A stretch of DNA of 64,000 nt from Nocardia sp. NBC_01503 (GTDB taxonomy: Bacteria; Actinomycetota; Actinomycetes; Mycobacteriales; Mycobacteriaceae). The notes under the pieces are model-generated. The model worked only from the letters and a program-made list of their open reading frames with translations, was not told the DNA's origin and did not search any database. Shown here piece after piece: positions 25,403 to 35,200 of the stretch (positions are counted from its first letter, which is position 1; each line of letters begins with the position of its first letter). Made by a program: the position numbers and the translations under genes. Location: the NCBI RefSeq assembly GCF_036327755.1, contig NZ_CP109596.1, positions 4,092,001 to 4,156,000 of the forward strand, read 5' to 3'.

Positions 25403-27151
25403 TCAGCGGGGGAGCGGGATGAACTCCACCCGGTCGTCGTCGGCGGCGTCGGCGGGGACTATGACCAGGCCGTCGCGGTCCAGCAGACCCGCGAGGTGAG
25501 CGGTGCGGATACCCGGGTCGCCGATCCATCCGCCGCCGGGGTTGGTGCGCGCGGGGACGATTCGCGGTGCGGGCCCGGAGATTTGGGCGGCATTGGCCAG
25601 CGGGCCCGTGATCGTGCGCGCGGGAGCGGCGCCGGTCAGCCCCTCGATGACCGCGTGCACCAGCGCCAGCAGGGTTGCCACGGCGGCGTAGGGATTACCG
25701 GGCAGGCCGAGCACCATTGGGCCCGAGGCCAATTGCGCCGCCACCGTAGAGCCGCCGGGGCGCAGGCGCAGGCGGCGGAGCAGTACCCGGGCCTGTGCGC
25801 GATCCAGGGCGGCGCGCAGCTGATCGGCGGCGCCGCCGCCGGTGGCGCCGACGATGACCAGCAGATCGCAGTCCGCGGCGGCGTCGAAGACCTCGTCGAA
25901 GGCATTCGCGGTGTCCCGTAGGTGGACTCGGTCCACGGTGGCGATGCCGTACCAGGCGAGCAGATCGGGCAGGATCGGCCCGAGCGAATCGCGGGTCTGT
26001 CCGGAGTGCAGCGGGCCTTCGCTGCGAATCTCGTCCCCGGTCATGACGATTCGCGCCCGCACCGGTCCGCGCACCGCCAGCATGGTCACCTCGGCGCTGG
26101 CCGCCACCGAGCTGAGCGCGGTCCCCACCGGGGTACCGGCGGGCGCGAGTTCGGCGCCCGGCTGCCAGTCCTCGCCGCGCCGCCGCACGTCATCGCGAAT
26201 CGGGCTGTCGGGCAGGCGATGTAGCAGGTCGTCGGGATCGACGCGTACGAATTCATCGCGAACCACCGTGTCGGTGCCGTCCGGTACATGCGCCCCGGTG
26301 GCGATCCGCACCGCTTCACCGGGCAGCAGCCCCACCGGCCGCTGTCCCCCCGCGAAGCCGATATCGCGGCGCAGCTGCCACGGTCCGTCCCCGCTCACCG
26401 CATAGCCGTCCATGGCACTCACATCGAAGCGCGGCAGCGCCTCGACCGCGCACAGTGGTTCGGCCAGGGCCGCACCGCGTGCCGCGCGTACACCCACGCG
26501 CCGCACGGGTAGTCGGGAGATGTTCCGGCGCAATTCATCCCGGGCCTCGTCCAGGGCCATAGGCGTAGCAGTCCGCCCCGCCCCGGTGCGCGCCTCCCGC
26601 ACATCATCCGGGGTATCGCAGTCCTGTACGCCGTCGAGTGTCACCATGGCGGTGTCGATCGGCACCAATGCCTTCATCGGCCGATTGACGAATGAGTCGA
26701 GTCGATCCAGCGCCGTCTCCAGCGCCGCGCGCCGCCACACCCCGACCAGATACTGCGGCCGCCCCGAACCGTCCGCCGCGAATACCGCGTCACTCCCGGA
26801 TTCCCTTGCGTGCGCGAGTAGTTCGTGCACCGCCGCGGATGTGAGAAATGGCATGTCCGCGGCGAGCACCACAATATGCCCGGCCGGGAATTCGCAACTC
26901 GCGAGCATCGTCATCGCGGCGGCTATCGCGGCCACCGGACCGCCCCCGGCCGGTACCTCTTGTGCCTGAAGGATTTCCGGCGACAACTCCGGCCGATGCG
27001 GTCCGACGACCACGATCCGGGTGCAGTCGGAGACCGCGGAAAGGGCCGCATCCAGCATCGATCGGCCGCCGACCACAATGGCGGGCTTATCCACCCCACC
27101 CATTCGGCTGGCCCGTCCACCCGCGAGCACTATCGCGTCGACGGTGCTCAC
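25403..27151 (-). CDS. MobA-MoeA fusion: molybdenum cofactor guanylyltransferase and molybdopterin molybdotransferase
   Basis: Two molybdenum-cofactor enzymes in one 582-aa chain. Residues 1-~195 are MobA-like: nucleotide motif IVLAGGRASRMGGVDKP at 6-22, then VLAADMPFLTS near 98. Residues ~200-582 are MoeA: RFDVSAMDGYAVSG near 268, VRIATGAHVPDGTDTVV, and VLGLPGNPYAAVATLLAL near 485. MoeA inserts Mo; MobA adds GMP to form the MGD cofactor used by NarG, encoded 3 kb away. GTG 27151 is chosen because MobA homology begins there; the ribosome site is weak. The two halves could alternatively have been joined by loss of a stop between adjacent genes. Confidence 0.88.
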   Translation of the reverse strand: MSTVDAIVLAGGRASRMGGVDKPAIVVGGRSMLDAALSAVSDCTRIVVVGPHRPELSPEILQAQEVPAGGGPVAAIAAAMTMLASCEFPAGHIVVLAADMPFLTSAAVHELLAHARESGSDAVFAADGSGRPQYLVGVWRRAALETALDRLDSFVNRPMKALVPIDTAMVTLDGVQDCDTPDDVREARTGAGRTATPMALDEARDELRRNISRLPVRRVGVRAARGAALAEPLCAVEALPRFDVSAMDGYAVSGDGPWQLRRDIGFAGGQRPVGLLPGEAVRIATGAHVPDGTDTVVRDEFVRVDPDDLLHRLPDSPIRDDVRRRGEDWQPGAELAPAGTPVGTALSSVAASAEVTMLAVRGPVRARIVMTGDEIRSEGPLHSGQTRDSLGPILPDLLAWYGIATVDRVHLRDTANAFDEVFDAAADCDLLVIVGATGGGAADQLRAALDRAQARVLLRRLRLRPGGSTVAAQLASGPMVLGLPGNPYAAVATLLALVHAVIEGLTGAAPARTITGPLANAAQISGPAPRIVPARTNPGGGWIGDPGIRTAHLAGLLDRDGLVIVPADAADDDRVEFIPLPR

Positions 27152-27491
27152 GAGGCGTACCCGGGCAGGACGGTGATCATGGTTGAAGATCGTAGTGGCT
27201 ACCCGGCGGGTGACCCTGGAAGTGGTGTCTCGGCAGGCGATTCCAAGGCTTGCTAAGCAATTGCTCATCCCGCTCGAGTTGCGCGGTGTGTCCCGACACA
27301 TAGTAGAAATGAGCATGTTTTGAACTTCGGAACAATCGCATATGGCAGTATCCGGAGCCAGGGCTGCGGGGGGTCGAGGGAGATTCGCCACAGTTCACAG
27401 CAGGCGTTACAGCGGGTCCCGCTGTTCGGAACCAGTGGGTACCGGATCGATGAAGGTTGGTTTGCTGAATGTTTGTGGGAGAGGGAACGGC

Positions 27492-28337
27492 GTGGTGTTG
27501 GGCGTGAAACCGAATAGAGACTTCGAAGAGCTGAAACCGCCGACATTCGGCCTCCTGCTGCGTAAGCTGCGCGACACCCGGGGCGTATCGCGTGAAAGAC
27601 TCGCCTTCAACGCGGGCGTGAGCGCCAGCTACATCAGCCATTTGGAGAAGGGCGACCGCGGCCATCCGACCCGCGAGGTGGTGGACGCACTGGTCCGATA
27701 TTTGGACCGAATAGACCCGCTCTCGGTGGTGGAACGCCGGCATCTGCTGGACCTCGCCGGGCTCGGTGTCAGCGAATTTCCCTCCATCGAGCAACTCCAG
27801 GCCGAAATCACCGATGACATGCGCCGCGCGCTCGATCTGCACGAGCCGAATCTGGCCGCGTATGTGGACACCCGCTGGAATGTGCTGGCCTGCAACGCGA
27901 GTTACGCACAGGCATTTCCGGGGCTGGAGCAGGATGTGAATATCCTGCGCTGGTTTCTCGGCAACGACCTGGCTCGTGAAGTCATGGTGGAGTGGGAGGC
28001 GGAGGTCCGGCTCACCGTGCACTGGCTGCGCGGTCTCATTGCCAGCTCCGGCGATACCGCCTGGTCGGCGGATTTCCTGGCTGAGCTGGGGAGTTTCGGA
28101 CTCTTCCGGGAAATGTGGGATGAGGGAATTGCCGCGTACGGGCGGCCGAGTTCGATCATGCATCTCAAGGACAATCTCACCGGACGCTGCCGTGCCATCG
28201 ATGTGCAACTCTTCAGCGTCTTCTCCGCGGCCTATCCCACCCAGATCCAGATCTTCCTCGGTATTCCCACCTGGTGCGCGGATTCCGGCGTTCGGATCGG
28301 TACCGATCACCTACGCGCGGATGGGCGGGACGAATAG
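27492..28337 (+). CDS. XRE-family regulator with MmyB-like ligand domain (copy 2)
   Basis: A 281-aa paralogue of the regulator at 24440, with the same layout: helix-turn-helix (LLRKLRDTRGVSRERLAFNA, then SASYISHLEKGDRG) and MmyB-like domain (DMRRALDLHEPNLAAYVDTR, WFLGNDLAREVMVEWEAE). GTG 27492 is chosen because GAGAGGGA lies upstream and it aligns with copy 1; ATG 27450 is possible. It is divergent from the MobA-MoeA gene with 340 bp between starts, so it may control that gene. Confidence 0.83.
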   Translation: MVLGVKPNRDFEELKPPTFGLLLRKLRDTRGVSRERLAFNAGVSASYISHLEKGDRGHPTREVVDALVRYLDRIDPLSVVERRHLLDLAGLGVSEFPSIEQLQAEITDDMRRALDLHEPNLAAYVDTRWNVLACNASYAQAFPGLEQDVNILRWFLGNDLAREVMVEWEAEVRLTVHWLRGLIASSGDTAWSADFLAELGSFGLFREMWDEGIAAYGRPSSIMHLKDNLTGRCRAIDVQLFSVFSAAYPTQIQIFLGIPTWCADSGVRIGTDHLRADGRDE

Positions 28338-28367
28338 CGGCCGCGACCCGTCGGCCGCGCCCATTCG
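28331..28367. terminator. Probable bidirectional terminator
   Basis: CGAAT and ATTCG flank GCGGCCG and CGGCCGC, forming a two-part stem across the end of the XRE gene. It lies between convergent genes. No T-run is present, so the call rests on position and stem strength. Confidence 0.5.
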
Positions 28368-28394
28368 TACAGATCCGTCACTTCAACCACGCAA

Positions 28395-29273
28395 TCACCG
28401 TGCGATATGAATCTCGGCCGCCGTGCGCTCCGGCCACGCGCGCGCCAGCGCCTGCGTGAGCGGATTCGCGGGTCGTGCGGACGCCCGGCGCACCAGGCGA
28501 ATCAGCAAGGGCCCCAACACCTCCGGATGGGTCCAGGCCGCACCCTGCCCCGCGCCCGGAATGGTCACCACGCCATCGGCATTGACCAGCCCCGCCGCCA
28601 TGGCGGCGTTCTTCCGCGCGGTACTGGTGCCGTCCTGACTGCCCCGGATGACCAGCGTGGGCGCACCGATCTCACAGAGTCGATGCAGGAGCGAACGCCG
28701 CTCCGCCAGACAGCGCGCCGCGGGTAGGACGGCCTGTCGATCGCCGGTGTACCAGCGGCTGGTCCAGGCCCGCCACAGGCGCGGATCATTGCCGCCGATC
28801 AGCAGCGGGGCCAACTCCGCGACCAGCGGAGCCATCGGTTCCGCACTGGCCCAGCGCTCGAAAAAGCTGTGGTAGAAGTCGACTTCGTGCTCCGTGCAGG
28901 CACCGGCGTCGGTATCGATCAGCGCCAATCCGCGCACGCGTTCGGGTGCGAGCAACGCCAGGCGCAGCGCGGTATACCCGCCCTGGCCCATTCCGCCGAT
29001 TACCGCTTTCTCGATCCCCAATTCATCCATGACCGACAAGGTGTCGGCCGCCATATCCCAGTAGGTGAATGGTTCGCCATCAGGTGACTGTGTGCGTCCA
29101 TGGCAACGCGCGTCGATTGTTACGAGATTGATTCCGGCAGCTGCCAGAGGTTCGCGCATCGGTTCGAACATGGTTTCGTCCATCAGAAATCCATGGGTGA
29201 GAACGAGAGTCGGTCCGGGTATGTCGCTGGTCACGAAATGAACCATGGCGGCACCTGATCGCACATAAGGCAT
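28395..29273 (-). CDS. Alpha/beta hydrolase-fold protein lacking the nucleophile serine
   Basis: A 292-aa alpha/beta hydrolase-fold protein (TLVLTHGFLMDETMF oxyanion region near residue 23; VTIDARCHGRTQSP near 51; ALIDTDAGA near 125; TLVIRGSQDGTS near 220). The nucleophile elbow, normally GxSxG, reads GGMGQGG near 94-100: the Ser is Gly (GGC at 28986-28988, one base from AGC). The remaining fold looks intact. It may be a non-catalytic homologue, may use another mechanism, or may be recently inactivated. Start at ATG 29273; ATG 29246 is an alternative. Confidence 0.8.
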   Translation of the reverse strand: MPYVRSGAAMVHFVTSDIPGPTLVLTHGFLMDETMFEPMREPLAAAGINLVTIDARCHGRTQSPDGEPFTYWDMAADTLSVMDELGIEKAVIGGMGQGGYTALRLALLAPERVRGLALIDTDAGACTEHEVDFYHSFFERWASAEPMAPLVAELAPLLIGGNDPRLWRAWTSRWYTGDRQAVLPAARCLAERRSLLHRLCEIGAPTLVIRGSQDGTSTARKNAAMAAGLVNADGVVTIPGAGQGAAWTHPEVLGPLLIRLVRRASARPANPLTQALARAWPERTAAEIHIAR

Positions 29274-29493
29274 GGTCAGACCGTAAAGGGCGGAACACGC
29301 CCAACCCTAATGTTTGCCCGCGTGGTGCCAGGCACCCTTCGGTGCTGTTCCCGACGGGTACCCACACTGGTCAGTGTCAGTACTGCTAGGGGTTTGCCCC
29401 AAAAGCCGTCAAAACTGGACAACAAGACCTTTCGGCCTTTTAAATCAGCCGTGACGCTTTTGGGACAAGCGTCAATTCGAAAGGGAGGAAATA

Positions 29494-29913
29494 ATGTTCG
29501 ACGCCACCACTGCCGCCCGCCGCGACTTCCGTCTGGATGCCGGAGCCGCGTTGCGAGATTCACTCGAGGGATTGCTGCTGCACGACGGCGTCGGTCTGGA
29601 CGCACGAATGCGTCATGCCATTGCCGCGGTCGTTCATCTCGCGGTCGATGCGCCACTGGGAACGCCCGAGGACGCCGAGGAATTTCTCGGCCGTCTCGAT
29701 TCCTCCTGGCTCTTCGCCGCCTGGCACGATTCCGACACCGAATTGTCACTGCTCAACACGCTTTCGCTCGGTGAGGTGCCCGCGCTTTCCTGGTGCGAAC
29801 TCATGTTCACCACCGCGCTCGCGCCCTGGTCCACCGCGCCCGCCGCGGTACACGCCCGCCGAGTTTTCAACTGCGGCGAACAGGCCCGGCTCGCCGCCGT
29901 CGCCGGTGACTAG
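29494..29913 (+). CDS. Hypothetical protein, 139 aa
   Basis: Not recognised. It starts at ATG after a strong AGGGAGGAA site and is mildly acidic and mostly helical (DAGAALRDSLEGLLLHDGVG, then ARMRHAIAAVVHLAVDA; EDAEEFLGRLDSSWLFAAWH). It has two Cys (SWCELMF and FNCGEQ) and no signal peptide or membrane span. It lies 60 bp upstream of a whiB gene on the same strand, so the two may be co-transcribed. The 220 bp before it holds its promoter region but no clear regulator site. Confidence 0.6.
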   Translation: MFDATTAARRDFRLDAGAALRDSLEGLLLHDGVGLDARMRHAIAAVVHLAVDAPLGTPEDAEEFLGRLDSSWLFAAWHDSDTELSLLNTLSLGEVPALSWCELMFTTALAPWSTAPAAVHARRVFNCGEQARLAAVAGD

Positions 29914-29973
29914 GTGCGCCCTCGGGCAGCACCCGCGTAATTCTCTGTCAACACGTATGAAGAGGTGAACGAC

Positions 29974-30258
29974 GTGAAAATGCTTTTCACCAATTTCGAT
30001 GCGATGTTCGAAACCATCGCTCGCAAGGACGAATTCGAGCCGGAATCCTGGCATCAGCAGGCGCTGTGCACGCAGACCGATCCGGAGGCGTTCTTCCCCG
30101 ACAAGGGTGGCTCGACCCGCGAGGCGAAGCGCATCTGCGGCTCCTGTGAGGTGAAGCGCCAATGCCTGGACTACGCGCTCAGCCACGATCAGCGATTCGG
30201 TATCTGGGGTGGACTCTCACCGCGCGAACGGCGGCGCTACGAACGCGGTGCGGCTTAA
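29974..30258 (+). CDS. WhiB-family iron-sulfur transcription factor, WhiB2/WhmD-like
   Basis: A ~94-aa WhiB protein with the four-cysteine [4Fe-4S] set (ALCTQTDPEAFFPDKGG, then ICGSCEVKRQC), the turn motif GIWGGLS and a basic tail RERRRYERG. The sequence around the cluster is very close to mycobacterial WhiB2/WhmD, a regulator of septation, but that gene normally sits elsewhere, so this could be a paralogue. GTG 29974 is chosen for its spacing from AGAGGTG; GTG 29965 and ATG 29980 are alternatives. Confidence 0.88.
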   Translation: MKMLFTNFDAMFETIARKDEFEPESWHQQALCTQTDPEAFFPDKGGSTREAKRICGSCEVKRQCLDYALSHDQRFGIWGGLSPRERRRYERGAA

Positions 30259-30995
30259 CCGGAAGCCGCTCGTAGCAAGCAGAATTCATTGGTTTCCGGA
30301 TCGGCCAGCACCAGCGCCGGTGCATTGGCCGGAGGCGTATCCGGATTCATCGGAACAGCGCCCGCGGCACGCAGGCGCGCGGCTTCCTCTGCGGGGTCAT
30401 CGGTGGGGAAAGCGATGAGATCCAGATGTAGCCGACTGCATTCGCCCTGCGCCTCGGGCGTACGTAGGAACTCCAGCCACGGACCCTGACCCGTGGCCGA
30501 CCGAATACCGGCATAGCGAGCGCTGTCATGGGTGACGGGCCAGCCCGCGGCCGTGGACCAGAACTCGGCCAGGCGTAGCGGATTCTCGGTATCGACCACG
30601 ATCGCCGCCACCGCGCCGGTATCGACATAGTGTTCGCGCGGTTCCAGCACGCAGAACTCATTACCCTCCGGATCGGCCAGCACCGCCCACGGCACCGCGC
30701 CCTGCCCGATATCCAGGCGGCGCGCACCCAGGGACAGTGCCCGATCCACTTGCACGCGTTGATGATCCAGCGAACGGCTGGACAGATCCAGATGAATGCG
30801 ATTCTTCGCCGATTTGGATCGGCGGGCGGGCAGGAAGGTGAGCGCCACATCCAACCCGTCCGGGTCGGAGGCGGCCACATCGACCTCGCCCGGCCGGTCC
30901 ACCAGCACCTCCCAGCCCAGCAATTCGGCCCAGAAGCGGGCTACGCTCCTGGGCTCGACCGCATCGAACACCACGCATGCCAGACGGGTGGACAT
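30255..30995 (-). CDS. VOC/glyoxalase-like protein with two domains
   Basis: A 246-aa protein made of two tandem vicinal-oxygen-chelate modules. The first starts RLACVVFDAVEPRSVARFWA and ends WAVLADPEGNEFCVLEP; the second starts AIVVDTENPLRLAEFW and ends LVLADPETNEFCLLRA. These are the typical opening and closing strands. Metal ligands are incomplete, so it may bind a ligand rather than catalyse. ATG 30995 is preferred over GTG 31004. Its 3' end overlaps that of the convergent whiB gene by 4 bp. Confidence 0.82.
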   Translation of the reverse strand: MSTRLACVVFDAVEPRSVARFWAELLGWEVLVDRPGEVDVAASDPDGLDVALTFLPARRSKSAKNRIHLDLSSRSLDHQRVQVDRALSLGARRLDIGQGAVPWAVLADPEGNEFCVLEPREHYVDTGAVAAIVVDTENPLRLAEFWSTAAGWPVTHDSARYAGIRSATGQGPWLEFLRTPEAQGECSRLHLDLIAFPTDDPAEEAARLRAAGAVPMNPDTPPANAPALVLADPETNEFCLLRAASG

Positions 30996-31077
30996 GCCAT
31001 CCACGGTAACCGTCGCGCCGGGGGGCGCGTATCAGGTTTGGCGGAACCGAATTCGGGTCTTGCGGCCGGTCGGCAGC

Positions 31078-31383
31078 TCAGTCCGGCGAGTCGAAGTGGT
31101 GCCGGGCGCGTCGCAGATCCACCCGGTCATCCAGCACCGGACAGCCCTCGGCCGCCAGCTGTCGTAGTTGCCGATGCGCCAGATGCGGTGCGGGCGTGCC
31201 ATTCGCGCGCAGCACCCGATGCCACGGCAGATCCGCCGAATCGGTGCGCATGATCCAACCGACCGTGCGGGGTGTGGACAGACCCGCCGCGGCCGCGATA
31301 TCGCCGTAGGTGGCCACCCGGCCGGGTGGAATGGCCGCCACCAACTCGCGGACGCGTTCGATATCGGCATCGGTGGTGGCCAT
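31078..31383 (-). CDS. Alkyltransferase-like protein (ATL), DNA alkylation damage recognition
   Basis: A 101-aa homologue of the O6-methylguanine-DNA methyltransferase DNA-binding domain. The active-site PCHR is replaced by PWHR (DLPWHRVLRANG near 53-64), the hallmark of ATL proteins, which flip out O6-alkylguanine and hand it to nucleotide excision repair without removing the alkyl group. The helix-turn-helix Arg finger region (AAAGLSTPRTVGWIMRT) is present. It corresponds to Rv3204 and begins the syntenic block with M. tuberculosis. Confidence 0.9.
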   Translation of the reverse strand: MATTDADIERVRELVAAIPPGRVATYGDIAAAAGLSTPRTVGWIMRTDSADLPWHRVLRANGTPAPHLAHRQLRQLAAEGCPVLDDRVDLRRARHHFDSPD

Positions 31384-31392
31384 GACCCTCCT

Positions 31393-32178
31393 TCAGAGCA
31401 GTTCGCGGACGAGCGCCGCGGATTCGGCCGGAAGTGACTGCGCCACCATGTGATCGCAGTCGAACTCGCGCATGGTCAGATTGTCGCCCAGGCGCTCGGC
31501 GAGCGCGGTGCGGAATGCCGGCGTCACGAATGGCGGATCGACCTTCGCGGCCCGCACCAGAATCGTCGGCAGGTGCGCGGGCGGCAGTACGAAATCTCGG
31601 GCCAGCTGACCCCAGTACGCGATGATCGCGGGCAGGCTCATGCGCCAGCCGACCCGGCCGTCCGCCGTCGGCACCAGATGTTCGGCCAATTCGGCCTCCA
31701 GGATCACCGGATCCACCTCGGCCCACGCGGTCTCCAGCTTGTCGAAGCGGGCATCGTCCACATTCGCGTAATCCGGATGCTCCAGCATCGAATCGGCGAT
31801 ACGCAGCATGAACTCCGGATCCAGGCCGATCGCCGGATCCAGCAGCACCAGACCGCGCACCAGCTCCGGATGCGACCGCGCCAGCCATACGCCCACCGCC
31901 GCGCCGAACGAATGCCCGAGCACCACCACCGGTTCGCTCGTCTCCCGTCGCAGCAGCGTCACCAGGTCCGACACGATCGTTTCGAAATCCCACGGCGGCA
32001 CGCCGGGCGACCTCCCATGTCCGCGCAGATCCGGCGCAATAATCCGCAGATCGGGCAGCTGCTCCCGCGCGAGCGCCTCCCAGCGCCTGCCGTGCCCGGT
32101 CAGACCGTGGAGCGCCAGCACAACCGGACCGGTCGAAGGACCGAAATAATGCGTATGAAGATCGGACACCCCGCCCAT
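31393..32178 (-). CDS. Alpha/beta hydrolase (LipV-like)
   Basis: A 261-aa hydrolase with VVLALHGLTGHGRRWEALA (oxyanion loop), the nucleophile elbow GHSFG near residue 96, LVLLDPAIG after it, and a late His in FDCDHMVAQSLP near 245. It occupies the position of LipV (Rv3203) in the M. tuberculosis block. ATG 32178 is given; an in-frame start at 32208 adds ten residues. It is divergent from adnA by about 50 bp. Confidence 0.83.
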   Translation of the reverse strand: MGGVSDLHTHYFGPSTGPVVLALHGLTGHGRRWEALAREQLPDLRIIAPDLRGHGRSPGVPPWDFETIVSDLVTLLRRETSEPVVVLGHSFGAAVGVWLARSHPELVRGLVLLDPAIGLDPEFMLRIADSMLEHPDYANVDDARFDKLETAWAEVDPVILEAELAEHLVPTADGRVGWRMSLPAIIAYWGQLARDFVLPPAHLPTILVRAAKVDPPFVTPAFRTALAERLGDNLTMREFDCDHMVAQSLPAESAALVRELL

Positions 32179-32231
32179 TCTGCTGCCTCGCGCTATGACC
32201 GGCGGCACCGCCGACGGATGGCAAACCGAAG

Positions 32232-35200
32232 ATGTCGGGGCGGTCTGTTGAAATAGCCGACGTGATGCGATCGGATAGCTCGGTGCAATTGGTGCGCCGG
32301 GCCGAGGCAGTCTCCCACCCCCGGGAGTGGGATGCCGCCGTCCGACCGCTGTTCGAGGACGGCGGCATCGACCCCGGTTGGACGCCCTGGCAGGTGCTGG
32401 GCGGGCCGGGCACCGGTAAGACCGCGCTGCTGGTGGATATCGCCGCCGAACGCATTCTGGCCGGGGCCGATCCGGAATCGGTCCTGGTGCTCACGTACAC
32501 CAAACGGGCGGCCACCGCGGTGCGCAATGCCATTACCGCCCGAATTGTCGAGGCCGATCCATTGCTGGGCGGTGTACCAGGGGCCACACGCGGCCCATTG
32601 GTACGCACCCTGCACTCCTATGCCTTCGGACTTCTGCGCACCGTCTCGGCCGCGCACGGTAATCCGCCGCCGCGCCTGCTCACCGGGTCCGAACAGGACA
32701 TCGTCATTCGGGAAATGTTGCGCGGGGAGCTCTCCGAGGATGCCCCGGAATGGCCCGAAAGGCTGCATCCGGCCCTGCCCACCGGAGGATTCGCCGAACA
32801 GTTGCGGGACCTCATGCTGCGCGCCACCGAACGCGGACTCGGGCCCGAGGATCTCATTACCCTCGGCCACACGCATCGGCATCCCGAATGGGTCGCCGCC
32901 GGGCGATTCCACGAACGCTATGAACAGATCATGCTGCTGCGCTGGTCGGTCGGTATGGACGTGCCCGAGGCCAGTGCGCCCGCCCTGGACGCCGCCGAAT
33001 TGGTGGGCGCGGCGCTGGATGCGCTGCTGATCGACCCGGAGCTGCTCGCCGCCGAACGCACCCGGTTGCACACCATCCTGGTGGACGACGCCCAGCACCT
33101 GGATCCCCTTGCCGCCCAACTTATTCGAGAGCTCGGCAGCGGCACGGCAACCACCGTGCTGGCGGCCGATCCGGACCAGGCCATCTTCACCTTCCGCGGT
33201 GCGGACGCCCGCTTCGCCGCCGATCCGGAGACCTCCGCCGACCGCCGAATCATCTTGCGCCCCAACCACAGATCCGGCACGGCATTGCAAGAGGTCGCCG
33301 CCCGGATCACCGCGCGGCTCCCCGGTACCGGCCGCCACCGCACCCCGCCGGCGAGCCTGCTCCGCTCGCCCGACGGCACCCACTTCCTTCGTGAAATCGC
33401 GCCGGAGAGCGGCGAAGGCGCCGTGGATGGGCGTGAGAATTCCCGGGAGAGTGCGCCATTCGAGGGTGAGGTGCGGGTGCAGGTGCTCACCACCCCGGCG
33501 AAGGAGGCGGCGCTGATCGCCGATCACCTGCGGCGGGCGCATCTCACCCATGGCGTGCCGTGGTCGCGGATGGCGGTCATTGTTCGTTCTGTCCCATTAT
33601 CTTTGGCTCCGTTGCGGCGTGCGCTGCTGGCGGCGGGTGTACCGGTGCGGCAGCCGCCCGCCGATGTGCCGCTGGCGCGGCGGCGAGGTGCGGCCTGGGC
33701 CATGTTGGCGCTGCGGGCCGTCACCGCGGGTGATCCGACGCGGGTTCGGCATCCGCGCCCGATCGCCTTCACGGCCGACGACGCGCTCGATCTGCTCGCC
33801 GGTCCGCTCGGCGGGGCGGACCAGATCAGCCTGCGCCGGCTGCGCCGCGGTATTCGGCGCACCGTACTCGAGCTCGGATATCCGGAACGTACGCGCGAGG
33901 CGGAGGAGGCCGAGCTCGCCGAACCTGTTGGCCGCGAGGGGAATACGACGGTCGGCTCCGTTGGGTCCGCGGCGGCGTCCGGTGCGGCCCCGGCATCCGG
34001 TGCGGCGGCGGACCGCGCCGATGACCCCGACGCGGCGGATCGATACGCGGACCTGGACCGGTCGTCGGCGGAGATTCTGCGGGATCTGTTGGTGGGGGCC
34101 GGGAATCAGGTCATTCTGGCGAAACTGACGCCGGTGGAGGCCGCGCCTTTGCATCGGGTGTTGAAGGCGCTGGGGCGGGCGCGGAAGATACGGCGCGATG
34201 GGGGCGGCCTCGAAGATGTGCTGTGGGGGTTGTGGACCGGGTCCACCCTGGAACGGCGCTGGGTCGGACAGTCCGAGCGCGGGGGAGCGGTCGGTATGCA
34301 GGCCGATCGGGATCTCGACGCGGTGGTCGGATTGTTCGAGGCCGCCGCGGCGTACGTGGATCGGCTGCCGCGCGCCACCATCGAGGGCTTCGTGGAATAC
34401 CTGGAGCAGCAGGAGATTCCGCAGGACAATGCCCCGCACACCGATCCGGGCGAGGCCGTCACCATCTGCAGTGCGCACTCCGCCGCCGGACGCGAATGGG
34501 ACACCGTCGCCGTCGCCGCTGTGCAGGAGGGAATCTGGCCCAATCTGCGACCGCGCGGCACCCTGCTCGGTGTCGAAGACATGGTGGATGTGCTTGCCGG
34601 AGTGCGGGATTCGGGTGAACGGGTGAGCCGCGCCGCGCCGCTGCTCGCGGAGGAGCGCCGCCTGCTGCTGGTGGCGTGCAGCCGCGCCCGGCGGTCGCTG
34701 CTGGTGACCGCCGTCGAATCCGTCACCGGCGACCAGGATCTGGTGCCGTCCCGCTTCCTGGCCGAACTCGACGCGGATGGGGAGGACGGTCAGCCCGGTC
34801 GTATCCCGCCCGCCGTCGACCCAGGCCGGGCCCTGGCCATGCACACCCTCATCGCCGAATTGCGCGGTGCCGCATGCGATCCCGAGACCACGCCGGAGCG
34901 CCGCAGCCGAGCCGCCCGGCAGCTCGCCAAACTCGCTCGCGCCGGAGTCCGGGGCGCGCACCCCGATGACTGGTACGGCACCGCCGAACTCTCCTCGGAC
35001 AGCCCGCTCTGGGACAGCGAGGACGGATCGGTCGCGCTCTCGCCCTCCACCGTCGAGCAGCTCAAGACCTGCCCGCTGCGCTGGGCCCTGGAGCGCCACG
35101 GCGGCAGTGACGGCGAGAACCCGCACGCGCTCAAGGGAAATCTGGTGCACACCCTGGTGCAGGCGCTCGCCGGTCAGGTCACCGAGGATCAGGTCAAGAC

